Positions 34,839 through 41,202 of a stretch of 41,202 nt of DNA are shown here, one piece after another. The notes under the pieces are model-generated. The model made no database searches and was not told where the DNA came from. It saw only the letters and a list, made by a program, of their open reading frames with translations. Every line of letters starts with the position of its first letter. Position 1 is the stretch's first letter. The DNA comes from Tenericutes bacterium ADurb.Bin087 (GTDB taxonomy: Bacteria; Bacillota_I; Bacilli_A; RFN20; CAG-826), in assembly GCA_002070905.1 (NCBI GenBank), contig MWEF01000002.1:73297-114498 (forward strand), written 5' to 3'. The translations under genes and the position numbers were made by a program.

Positions 34839-35595
34839 TGTTTAACTCCTTTAGCAGTGATTCAGTAATCAGTGTAAATTCACTTGTGTCTGTTACCTCT
34901 ATTTTACCTTCATCCACAAGTTTTGTGTTAACCGGTAAAAAGGGAAGTGACCCTAAAATATTAATTGGAAATGTTTTTTGCAAGTCTTCCAATTTATTTT
35001 GACCATATAAATAATACTTTTCCGCTGTATTAGGTAATTTAACATAGGCCATATTTTCAATGACACCGAAGAGTTTTACTTTCATCTCTTCCGCCATTTT
35101 ATATGTTTTTTTGACAATTTGTTGCACCATTTGTTGCGGGGTAGTAACAAGTACAATCCCGTCCACTGGAATATTTTGGAATGCACTAAGGGCAACATCA
35201 CTCGTTCCTGGCGGGAAATCAATGAGTAAAAAGTCTAATGCACCCCAATTTACAAGCGTATAAAACTGCGTCACCAAACTACCAATCAGGGGGCCGCGCC
35301 ACATAATCGGATCTTCATCATGGGCTAGAAGAAGCGCACTCGAAATAATTTTAATTCCTAATATATCACTTGTGGCGGGATAAATAATTTCTTGATCACC
35401 ATACACTCCGCTATTAATGTTAAACATATGCGGGATAGAAGGACCAGTAACGTCACCATCTAAAATCCCAACACGATAACCTTGCTTGGCAAGTGTTACA
35501 GCGATTGAACCAGTTACATAGCTTTTACCGACACCGCCTTTTCCTGAAACAATGCCGATTATATGCTTAATATTTTTATCATTAATTTCCTTCAT
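34831..35595 (-). CDS. mrp: Mrp/NBP35-family P-loop ATPase lacking all cysteines
   Basis: Mrp/ApbC proteins carry Fe-S clusters on a CxxC pair at a dimer interface and transfer them to target enzymes. 254 residues. The deviant Walker A GKGGVGKSYV, LDGDVTGPS, MWRGPL, LIDFPPGTSD and VTTPQQ are typical. Where Mrp has CPxC, after ENMxY, this protein reads VKLPNTAEKYYLYG. No cysteine occurs anywhere in the chain. The ATPase core looks active but cluster binding cannot follow the usual mode. ATG 35595 with AAAGGAG is favoured over the GTG at 35598. It overlaps yigZ by 14 bases. Confidence 0.9.
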   Translation of the reverse strand: MKEINDKNIKHIIGIVSGKGGVGKSYVTGSIAVTLAKQGYRVGILDGDVTGPSIPHMFNINSGVYGDQEIIYPATSDILGIKIISSALLLAHDEDPIMWRGPLIGSLVTQFYTLVNWGALDFLLIDFPPGTSDVALSAFQNIPVDGIVLVTTPQQMVQQIVKKTYKMAEEMKVKLFGVIENMAYVKLPNTAEKYYLYGQNKLEDLQKTFPINILGSLPFLPVNTKLVDEGKIEVTDTSEFTLITESLLKELNNE

Positions 35596-36190
35596 CACTG
35601 CACTCCTTTAACATGACTGCCTCACTTTTACTAACCACATTATAGCGATTTTCAAATGCTTCACTAACTTCTTTACTTGCGCGCACGCACACTTTTACAT
35701 CCAAACTACTAAAATCAGCGTCATCAATTATAAATCCGTCTTTTTCTAAATAATGGCGTGTTCGTTCAAAGTCACTAATCGGGACCACTATTTCATATTT
35801 AAAAGCGGGAACTTCCAGGAACTTTTTAGCTTCGTTTATGACGCGATTACCAGCGTCAACATATGTGCGTAGTAATCGTCCTGCGCCAAGCTTTTTCCCA
35901 CCAAAATAACGGACAACAATAACCGCTGTATTTACTAAATCATGATTTTTTAGTAAGTTTAAAAGCGGTAATCCCGCTGTATTTTGCGGTTCGCCATCAT
36001 CACTAGCGCGCTCAAGATTACGATAGCGAAAGGCATATGTATAGTGTCGTGCATCTTTATATGTTTTTTTTGCTTCAGCAAGATACTCATCAAATGCTGT
36101 TTCACTGCTAAGTGGATGCAAAAGGGCAATAAAGCGCGATTTTTCCACGACTATTTCATTTATGTAACTCTTATCGACGACATAACTCAT
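35582..36190 (-). CDS. YigZ/IMPACT family protein
   Basis: 202 residues of the UPF0029 family. KSRFIALLHPL at the N-terminus, ARHYTYAFRY, SDDGEPQNTAG and VVRYFGGKKLGAGRLLRTY are the signature segments. The last ~70 residues are a ferredoxin-like DUF1949-type domain. Relatives are linked to translation in eukaryotes (IMPACT). The bacterial role is unsettled. It is the first gene of the yigZ-mrp-pepP-glpK operon and diverges from the CPBP protease gene with only 76 bases between. The ATG has no Shine-Dalgarno and sits six bases after a -10 box. Confidence 0.93.
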   Translation of the reverse strand: MSYVVDKSYINEIVVEKSRFIALLHPLSSETAFDEYLAEAKKTYKDARHYTYAFRYRNLERASDDGEPQNTAGLPLLNLLKNHDLVNTAVIVVRYFGGKKLGAGRLLRTYVDAGNRVINEAKKFLEVPAFKYEIVVPISDFERTRHYLEKDGFIIDDADFSSLDVKVCVRASKEVSEAFENRYNVVSKSEAVMLKECSDEGN

Positions 36191-36196
36191 AGTTTA

Positions 36197-36205
36197 ATTC
36201 TATCA
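36197..36205 (-). promoter_or_regulatory. Extended -10 promoter of yigZ (leaderless start predicted)
   Basis: TGA-TAGAAT on the minus strand, then six bases (TAAACT) and the ATG. The spacing puts the start point on the A of the start codon. No Shine-Dalgarno and no clear -35. Confidence 0.65.
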
Positions 36206-36249
36206 AGAATTATTCAGTTTATGCTTTTATAACGCAAAAATGGTGATAA

Positions 36250-36258
36250 TGTTATAAT
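36250..36258 (+). promoter_or_regulatory. Extended -10 promoter of the CPBP protease gene (leaderless start predicted)
   Basis: TGT-TATAAT, a full consensus extended -10, eight bases before ATG 36267. No Shine-Dalgarno lies between. It is divergent from the yigZ promoter 45 bases away. Confidence 0.68.
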
Positions 36259-36266
36259 CTAAATGT

Positions 36267-37091
36267 ATGGACGAACAAGAAAAAGTTACTAAAGAAGCAA
36301 ACGTAACGCCAGTTGATGCTAATTACGGCCTCCTTATTGTCAGTGAAGAGTCCCCAAGTTACAAGCGACTCAAATCCCCTGGTTTTTCTTATGCACTATT
36401 TTTTGCTAGTATCGTCTTAATGTTTTTCTCATCATTTATTATTCAGACGATTGCTCAAGCCATCCTTGGTGAAACAGACGACGCTGCTGCTTTTGCGTTC
36501 GTTAACTTTTGGACTTTTGTCTTAACTTTTAGTCTCATTGTTGTGTTTTTAGCGGTGTCTAAAACATTACCTGCTTTAATTAAAAAATTCCTTAAACTAC
36601 GGCCATACATTACTGGTGTATTTTATGGTTTTATTGTTATTATGACATCTGTTATCACAACACTTGTAATGCAAATTATTTTTGGCCAAGCCGATGAGAA
36701 TCTTAATCAACAAATAATTAACCTCGTCTTGTCACGATATCCAGTGAGTTCCTTTTTCTGGATTGTTTTTCTTGGGCCACTTGTTGAAGAATTGACGTAT
36801 CGTGCTGGGTTATTTAACGCGCTCTCAAGGCGCAACCGCATCTTAGCGTATGTCGTTAGTTCCGCTATTTTTGGGTTTATGCACTTTAACATTCCCTTTG
36901 ATGCGGAAGGAGCAATCGATAAAGCTAAACTTATTGAAGAATTCATTAACATTCCTAGTTATATAGTAAGCGGGGTTGTCTTTGGTTTTATTTATGAGAA
37001 AGAAGGGTTCGCGGGTTCAAGCGTGGCCCATATTACAAACAATTTAGTGTCATATATTCTTTCAATTATAAATATCTATGCGGGAAAATAA
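36267..37091 (+). CDS. CPBP-family intramembrane metalloprotease
   Basis: 274 residues with about seven membrane helices. The catalytic motifs of the CPBP/Abi (CAAX protease-like) family are present in order: PLVEELTYRAG (EExxxR), FGFMHF and AHITNN (HxxxN type). Bacterial members act on membrane proteins or peptides. Some confer immunity to bacteriocins and others process regulators. The substrate here is unknown. A soluble N-terminus of ~40 charged residues precedes the first helix. It is the first gene of a plus-strand group and overlaps the TraX-like gene by 14 bases. Confidence 0.92.
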   Translation: MDEQEKVTKEANVTPVDANYGLLIVSEESPSYKRLKSPGFSYALFFASIVLMFFSSFIIQTIAQAILGETDDAAAFAFVNFWTFVLTFSLIVVFLAVSKTLPALIKKFLKLRPYITGVFYGFIVIMTSVITTLVMQIIFGQADENLNQQIINLVLSRYPVSSFFWIVFLGPLVEELTYRAGLFNALSRRNRILAYVVSSAIFGFMHFNIPFDAEGAIDKAKLIEEFINIPSYIVSGVVFGFIYEKEGFAGSSVAHITNNLVSYILSIINIYAGK

Positions 37092-37920
37092 ACATTTATT
37101 ATTAAACGCATTTACCCTTAAGCTTGTGGCGATGAGTGCGGTCATAATTGATCACGTTGCCCTGCTTTTTATTAATCCGGCGCTCCCACTTTATACATTC
37201 ATGCGCGTGATTGGTCGCATTGCCTTCGTCCTTTATGCTTTTTTTATTAGTGAGGGTGTTATTTATACTAAAAACACGAATAAATACTTGTTACGCATAT
37301 TCTATTTATATCTAATCCTGCAAGCATTAATTATCGGTGTCTTACTCTATGACCCCGTCTATGAACTTAAAAATATTTTTGCCACACTGCTTGCGGGCGC
37401 TAGTTTGCTCGTATATTTTGAACGTAAGGAATGGCAAAAAGTATATTATTTATTACCATTTGTCGTTTTAGTTACAATTAACCTTCTCGCGCATTTTACT
37501 AAACACGCATGGCTCATCGCGTTTGCGGGGGACGGCGGTCTTTTTGGCCTTGCAATGATTACTAGTTTCTATGTCGCACGCAAATTAGCAGTATATTTAT
37601 TAAAACGCTATCCGCTGCATGACACAGACGCGGAAAATGAAACCGCAAATAGTGGCCAAAAAAGTGCACAGCATATGTATAATATTGGATGTTGCGTTTC
37701 TCTTTTATTCATTGCGCTCATTTGGTATATTTTAAGCGTATACAATAGCGATATGCCTGATGGAGCGCTGCAAAGTTTCTCGCTCATAAGTATCCCGCTG
37801 TTGTTACTTTACAACGGACGCTTAGGACATAGTAGTAAAGCATGGCGTATCATCTATTATGCCTTTTATCCCGTCCATGTCGTGCTACTCGTTGTAGTAT
37901 TCATCATCATTAATTTATAG
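37078..37920 (+). CDS. TraX-like polytopic membrane protein
   Basis: 280 residues, about eight membrane helices. The N-terminus LNAFTLKLVAMSAVIIDHVALL, then VIGRIAFVLYAFFISEG and KYLLRIFYLYLI, follows the TraX family (related to membrane acyltransferases), which often begins LKxIAxxxMxxDH and GRxAFPxFAFLxxEG. F-plasmid TraX acetylates pilin, but chromosomal relatives in Firmicutes have no known substrate and no conjugation gene is near. The ATG lies inside the end of the CPBP gene and lacks a ribosome site, so translation is coupled. A charged loop (~180-200) separates the last helices. Confidence 0.8.
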   Translation: MRENKHLLLNAFTLKLVAMSAVIIDHVALLFINPALPLYTFMRVIGRIAFVLYAFFISEGVIYTKNTNKYLLRIFYLYLILQALIIGVLLYDPVYELKNIFATLLAGASLLVYFERKEWQKVYYLLPFVVLVTINLLAHFTKHAWLIAFAGDGGLFGLAMITSFYVARKLAVYLLKRYPLHDTDAENETANSGQKSAQHMYNIGCCVSLLFIALIWYILSVYNSDMPDGALQSFSLISIPLLLLYNGRLGHSSKAWRIIYYAFYPVHVVLLVVVFIIINL

Positions 37921-37929
37921 GAGGTCTTT

Positions 37930-38238
37930 ATGATTACACACTTAGAAAACGCTGCTCAATTTAAAGAAATTATTAAAGGTGGAACCGTATTAGTCGACTT
38001 TTACGCTGATTGGTGTGGGCCGTGCCGGATGCTTGGCCCAGTGCTAGAGAAATTAAGTAAAGAACGGAGTGATGTCACCGTCTTAAAAGTTGACGTTGAT
38101 ACTTTTGGGGCACTTTCACAACAATATAGCGTCTTTTCCATTCCTACAATGATTCTTTTTAAAGGCGGTAACCCTGTTGGTAAACAAGTTGGCTATAAAG
38201 CTTATTCCCAACTTGTGGATTTTATCGATAATAATTAA
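37930..38238 (+). CDS. trxA: Thioredoxin
   Basis: 102 residues, the standard thioredoxin size. The active site is ADWCGPCRML, preceded by TVLVDFY. The cis-proline follows in FSIPTMILFKGG and the C-terminal helix ends the fold. A cytosolic general disulphide reductase. GGAGGT overlaps the stop of the TraX-like gene and lies five bases before the ATG, so it is in the same transcript. Thioredoxin reductase is not in the window. Confidence 0.97.
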   Translation: MITHLENAAQFKEIIKGGTVLVDFYADWCGPCRMLGPVLEKLSKERSDVTVLKVDVDTFGALSQQYSVFSIPTMILFKGGNPVGKQVGYKAYSQLVDFIDNN

Positions 38239-38283
38239 TTTTTGAATTTTATATAAATTAATAAATGTTTATTAAACAACGTT

Positions 38284-38292
38284 TGTTATAAT
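38284..38292 (+). promoter_or_regulatory. Extended -10 promoter of the DUF3137-like gene (leaderless start predicted)
   Basis: TGT-TATAAT, then six bases and ATG 38299. No Shine-Dalgarno. No -35 at normal spacing can be picked out from the AT-rich upstream stretch. Confidence 0.68.
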
Positions 38293-38298
38293 TAATTT

Positions 38299-40146
38299 AT
38301 GAGTAAACTAATTTTTGACCCACTTGAAGAATATCGTGACAAGTTTAAAGGGTTGCATGACCAAAATGTAAACCGGTTTTTTGATGAACTAGTGCAAAAA
38401 AGCGGCATTAATATTCCCGAAAATGATTTAACGGTTAAAGAAATCAATGCTTTAAATATCAAAATCGATGATGAAGAGAAAGTATTAAGACGCGCCCGGC
38501 GTTTACGCGGCTTTCTCTTATTTTTATTTATCGCAGCCTTAGTTGTGTTCATTTTATTTGTCGTCGCCGCCTCTGAGGGGGCAGATAGTTCACTAACCAT
38601 TAGTGTTGGCGCGAGAATTCTTATCGCTATCGGCGTCATCGCTTTTGGTGTTGGAATGCTTTTAATCGTGATCATGGTTTTACGACCACGGATTAGAGAT
38701 TCGCAAAGTCGTTTAAATGAATTAATTAGTAAGCGTGATGAAAAAATTAAACTAGCGTGGGCGCAAGTTAATCCGCTGAATGATTTATTTGACGCTAATA
38801 TGACACCGATGCTCGTTGAAAAGACGATTCCGCTTTTAAAAATGGATCCCTTTTTTGATTCCAAACGCCTTGATTACTTAGTGCGTAAATATGAATTAAG
38901 TGATTTTACGCCTGATAATGAATCCGCTGAATTTGTGCAATCAGGGGAAATTCAAGGTAACCCATTTATTTTAGCGCGAACACTCGTGATGGATATGGGC
39001 ACTAAAACATATACCGGGACCCTTACTGTTTCTTATACTGTTACTGTTTACGTTAACGGTAAAGCCCAACGGCAAACACGCACAGAGACATTGCGCGCTA
39101 GTGTGAATAAACCGTGTCCATATTACAACAATGATACATATATCATCTACGGAAACGAAGCCGCCCCGAATTTAATCTTTAGCCGCTATCCGCAACTCCC
39201 ACTTGATTGGAATGAAAGAAGTCTGCGCCGTTTTGTGGAAAAAGAAGAAAAAGAAATGCAAAAACTTAGTGAAAAAGCACTAAAACAAGGCAAACAATTT
39301 ACGCCGATTGGCAATAGTGAATTTGAAGCTCTCTTTAATGCTTATGACCGTAACCATGAATTAGAATTCAGGCTCTTATTTACCGCTTTAGGCCAAAGTG
39401 AAATCTTAGATCTAATTAAAGATAAAACGGTGGGCTTTGGTGATAATTTCCAATTCTTTAAAAATAAAAACTTAAATCTTGTGCGTTCGAAACATTCACA
39501 AGCTTTCGATTATAGTGGCAATCCGCGCAATTATTATCACTATGATAATAAAGAAATTAGAAAACGTTTCGTTGATTATAACAACAATTATCTCCATCGT
39601 TTCTACTTTAATATGGCGCCAGTTTTAGCAATCCCGCTTTATCAACAACATAAACCACATGAATTTATTTATCAAACGGAATATAAATCACACCTCGCAT
39701 TTTATGAACACGAATCAACAGTGAACCAATTCCCAAGTAGTGCGTTTGCGCACCCCGATAGTCATACGCAAAACATCTTAAAAACAAAGGTTGTGCAAAA
39801 AGGTAAAGACTTTGATACTGTCAGTGTAACAAGTCACGGTTTTACAACTTTTGAACGTGTCGATTACATCCCCAAAATGGCGGGCAATGGTACCGTCCAT
39901 AATGTGCCTGTCTACTGGACTGAATATATTCCTGTTGAACGCGAATCGCACGCGACAATTAAAGTGCTCAATGAAGAAAATGCTAAAAAGACACAAAATG
40001 ATTCATTCTTTGACAAAATTGGTGAATATTTAAGCAAATATACACCTGATCATAAACCTGTCACCGGCCGCCATGTCATGGCTTTCCTCGTCGCTAGTAA
40101 ATTCGCTGATGACGATAATGAAGGCCTTGACAAACTTTTTAAGTAA
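38299..40146 (+). CDS. Large two-helix membrane protein, DUF3137-like, paired with LemA
   Basis: 615 residues. After ~70 cytoplasmic residues come two membrane helices (~70-90 and ~103-128) separated by a short loop. A large soluble part follows. GNSEFEALFNAYDRNHELEFRLLFTALG resembles the C-terminal signature of DUF3137, where an F-x2-xF-xVY stretch leads into a helix. The region TYTGTLTVSYTVTVYVNGKAQ is beta-rich. DUF3137 proteins very often lie next to lemA and the gene here does too (48 bases apart), which supports the call. Function is unknown. The last ~30 residues look helical and acidic. Confidence 0.7.
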   Translation: MSKLIFDPLEEYRDKFKGLHDQNVNRFFDELVQKSGINIPENDLTVKEINALNIKIDDEEKVLRRARRLRGFLLFLFIAALVVFILFVVAASEGADSSLTISVGARILIAIGVIAFGVGMLLIVIMVLRPRIRDSQSRLNELISKRDEKIKLAWAQVNPLNDLFDANMTPMLVEKTIPLLKMDPFFDSKRLDYLVRKYELSDFTPDNESAEFVQSGEIQGNPFILARTLVMDMGTKTYTGTLTVSYTVTVYVNGKAQRQTRTETLRASVNKPCPYYNNDTYIIYGNEAAPNLIFSRYPQLPLDWNERSLRRFVEKEEKEMQKLSEKALKQGKQFTPIGNSEFEALFNAYDRNHELEFRLLFTALGQSEILDLIKDKTVGFGDNFQFFKNKNLNLVRSKHSQAFDYSGNPRNYYHYDNKEIRKRFVDYNNNYLHRFYFNMAPVLAIPLYQQHKPHEFIYQTEYKSHLAFYEHESTVNQFPSSAFAHPDSHTQNILKTKVVQKGKDFDTVSVTSHGFTTFERVDYIPKMAGNGTVHNVPVYWTEYIPVERESHATIKVLNEENAKKTQNDSFFDKIGEYLSKYTPDHKPVTGRHVMAFLVASKFADDDNEGLDKLFK

Positions 40147-40194
40147 TAAGTTTATTTATTTTAATAGTATAATTAAAGAAAGGAGAAAAGTACT

Positions 40195-40857
40195 ATGGCA
40201 AATGAATTAGACGAACTAACTGGACCAGTTAATAAAGAAGGTCAGGATATTAATGTAATTAGTAAACAACTAAAAATTAAGGTTGGCTGGGGTTCAACAC
40301 TCTTTGAAGTGTTACTTTGGTTCCCGTTTATTATTCCGGGAGTTATCTTCTTATTTAAGAAAATTCAAGCGAAGAAACATTTCCAACAATTACAACAACG
40401 GATTCAACACCACGCTAGTCAAATCGATAACTATTTAGAACAACGCGTCGTAATCCTCAATAACGTTGTTGGCTTAGTTAATCGCGCTGTCGCGCTTGAC
40501 AAAGACACCTTTACCACTATCGCTGCTGCACGCAGTGGTGCTAGCCTTGATGAAAATCGGAACGTTGTCGCGGGCCAAGTGGGTGACGTGACAAATAAAC
40601 TTAACATCGCCTTTGAAAACTATCCAGAACTCAAAGCCCATCAAGCCATTCAAGATGCAATGCAACAAAATAGCTATCTCCAACGCGAAATTACCGCGGC
40701 GCGTGAACTTTACAACGACGTCGTCAATCGCTGGAATAGTGATGTTTATGCATGGCCAACCAAGATGATTGTTGCCGCACGTGAAGGTTATACAACCCGT
40801 ATTCCATTCTCAACATCGGCAGAAATGAAAGCTGAAGCTCGTAAAACTTTCTTCTAG
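40195..40857 (+). CDS. lemA: LemA family protein
   Basis: 220 residues. One membrane helix (~36-54, LFEVLLWFPFIIPGVIFLF) is followed by a helical domain: QQLQQRIQHHASQIDNYLEQR, VVILNNVVGLVNRAV, LNIAFENYPELKA, and the LemA-typical end YNDVVNRWNSDVYAWPTKM. The biochemical function of the family is not settled. A TATAAT (40168-40173) and AAAGGAG lie just upstream, so it may be transcribed on its own as well as with the preceding gene. The longer N-terminal segment before the helix (~35 residues) is more than in many LemA proteins. Confidence 0.93.
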   Translation: MANELDELTGPVNKEGQDINVISKQLKIKVGWGSTLFEVLLWFPFIIPGVIFLFKKIQAKKHFQQLQQRIQHHASQIDNYLEQRVVILNNVVGLVNRAVALDKDTFTTIAAARSGASLDENRNVVAGQVGDVTNKLNIAFENYPELKAHQAIQDAMQQNSYLQREITAARELYNDVVNRWNSDVYAWPTKMIVAAREGYTTRIPFSTSAEMKAEARKTFF

Positions 40858-40878
40858 AAAGAAACTTATAGAAAAGGG

Positions 40879-40906
40879 AAAACCAACCTCATCGTTGGTT
40901 TTTCTT
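40879..40906 (+). terminator. Intrinsic terminator after lemA
   Basis: AAAACCAAC (40879-40887) pairs with GTTGGTTTT (40894-40902) around CTCATC and runs into TCTTTTT. It separates lemA from the tRNA promoter. Confidence 0.9.
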
Positions 40907-40923
40907 TTTATAAATAATAAGAC

Positions 40924-40951
40924 TTGATATTAATCGTAATTTTAATATAAT
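40924..40951 (+). promoter_or_regulatory. Promoter of the tRNA pair
   Basis: TTGATA (40924-40929), a 16-base spacer and TATAAT (40946-40951), 11 bases before the first tRNA. It is one of the few promoters here with a good -35, as expected of a strong stable-RNA promoter. Confidence 0.82.
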
Positions 40952-40962
40952 AGTAGGGCAAT

Positions 40963-41038
40963 GGACCAGTAGTGTAGTGGTTAACATGTCTGCCTGTCAC
41001 GCAGAAGATCGCGGGTTCGAGTCCCGTCTGGTCCGCCA
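40963..41038 (+). tRNA. tRNA-Asp (anticodon GTC)
   Basis: 76 bases including an encoded CCA. The acceptor stem GGACCAG pairs with CTGGTCC. The anticodon stem TCTGC/GCAGA encloses the loop CTGTCAC, giving anticodon GTC. The T arm contains GGTTCGAGTCC. All arms are normal. Confidence 0.97.
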
Positions 41039-41047
41039 GTGACGTAT

Positions 41048-41121
41048 GCAGGTGTAGTTCAATGGTAGAACATTAGCCTTCCAAGCTAAATACGCGGGTT
41101 CGATTCCCGTCACCTGCTCCA
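41048..41121 (+). tRNA. tRNA-Gly (anticodon TCC)
   Basis: 74 bases including an encoded CCA. The acceptor stem GCAGGTG pairs with CACCTGC. The anticodon stem TTAGC/GCTAA encloses CTTCCAA, giving anticodon TCC. It lies nine bases after tRNA-Asp and is transcribed with it. No terminator is visible directly after it. Confidence 0.97.
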
Positions 41122-41133
41122 TCTTAGTGAAAC

Positions 41134-41178
41134 TTCCCCCAAAATTTTGCTCAAAGAGAGTAAAATAAAAAGGGGGAA
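41134..41178 (+). promoter_or_regulatory. Inverted repeat that could mask the ribosome site of the right-edge gene
   Basis: TTCCCCC (41134-41140) is perfectly complementary to GGGGGAA (41172-41178), which contains the Shine-Dalgarno of the ATG at 41186. The loop is 31 bases. If the RNA folds this way, translation of the next gene would be reduced until the pairing opens. Confidence 0.4.
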
Positions 41179-41185
41179 TTTTTAA

Positions 41186-41202
41186 ATGAAACACACAATC
41201 TC
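41186..41202 (+). CDS. Start of an unidentified gene, cut by the right edge
   Basis: ATG 41186 lies nine bases after AAGGGGG. Only the first five codons (MKHTI) are visible, so nothing can be said about the product. It is called on the strength of the ribosome site, the absence of any other gene here and its place after the tRNAs. Confidence 0.45.

Noticed and set aside
38239-38298. AATAAA-TG-TTTATT and AAAC/GTTT repeats as a thioredoxin terminator
   Set aside because: The stems contain almost no G-C pairs and lack a T-run. I cannot support a terminator here.
38292-38864. A 190-codon minus-strand open frame over the start of the DUF3137-like gene
   Set aside because: Its composition (Ser, Lys, Ile and Arg runs) is that of a reverse-strand shadow. 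The plus-strand gene has a promoter, membrane helices and a conserved neighbour.
40997-41194. A minus-strand open frame of 65 codons across the tRNA genes
   Set aside because: It is the antisense of tRNA-Asp and tRNA-Gly. The peptide is the well-known spurious product of reading tRNA genes backwards. No ribosome site or start context supports it.
1-41202. CRISPR arrays, insertion sequences, prophage or integrase genes
   Set aside because: I saw no spaced direct repeats, transposase motifs or phage structural genes on either strand.
1-41202. Use of TGA as tryptophan (mollicute code 4)
   Set aside because: TGA serves as a real stop at 9170-9172 and at the glgC, jetB and rsgA ends, and frames with normal tryptophan content use TGG.

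Overview
The window comes from a low-GC bacterial chromosome of the Bacilli/Tenericutes type. Three things point there. The order gmk-priA-rsmB-rlmN-prpC-prkC-rsgA-rpe, with rpmB convergent behind it and an rqcH homologue divergent from gmk, is the classic Firmicutes cluster. AT-rich codons dominate. TGA is used as a stop (for example at 9170-9172), so this is not a code-4 mollicute. Several losses suggest a streamlined, perhaps wall-less lineage: PrkC has no membrane or PASTA part, def, fmt, rpoZ and thiN are missing from the cluster, and many core enzymes are shortened. Placement near RF39-, Izemoplasma- or Erysipelotrichia-like groups is a guess.

Layout, left to right. Positions 1-7976 (minus) hold one operon, jetA-jetB-jetC (Wadjet/MksBEF-like condensin), a two-helix membrane protein, glgC and glgD (cut by the window edge). 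No jetD nuclease gene is present. Positions 8102-9618 (plus, divergent) hold a DUF5677-like protein and a small membrane protein with a PH-like domain. Then comes rpmB (plus) with a bidirectional terminator, and the long minus-strand housekeeping cluster 9946-19264 (membrane protein, rpe, rsgA, prkC, prpC, rlmN, an RsmB-like pseudoenzyme, a DUF1904-like protein, priA, gmk). Positions 19353-24340 hold rqcH (plus), trmL and ppa (minus), a thioredoxin-fold lipoprotein and a TGS/ThrRS-like nucleoside kinase (plus). Positions 24393-30901 (minus) are addB-addA plus a second DUF5677-like gene of nearly the same length as the first. Positions 31048-36190 (minus) hold a zinc alcohol dehydrogenase and the overlapping operon yigZ-mrp-pepP-glpK. 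Positions 36267-40857 (plus) hold a CPBP protease, a TraX-like membrane protein, thioredoxin, a large DUF3137-like membrane protein and LemA. tRNA-Asp and tRNA-Gly follow, and a gene begins at the right edge. There is no gene-free stretch over 300 bases and no sign of phage, insertion sequence or CRISPR.

The main observations are these. (1) A condensin-type jetABC operon without its nuclease, with a membrane protein in the slot after jetC. (2) Paralogous DUF5677-like genes attached to both large DNA-handling loci, jetABC and addAB. (3) A recurring promoter design in which a -10 box, usually an extended TGn one, sits 6-8 bases before the ATG with no Shine-Dalgarno, predicting leaderless mRNAs for at least six genes. 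(4) Conserved genes whose products lost hallmark residues: RsmB without catalytic cysteines, Mrp with no cysteine at all, AddB without its Fe-S cysteines and P-loop, and RqcH with DR changed to DM and no helix-hairpin-helix domain.
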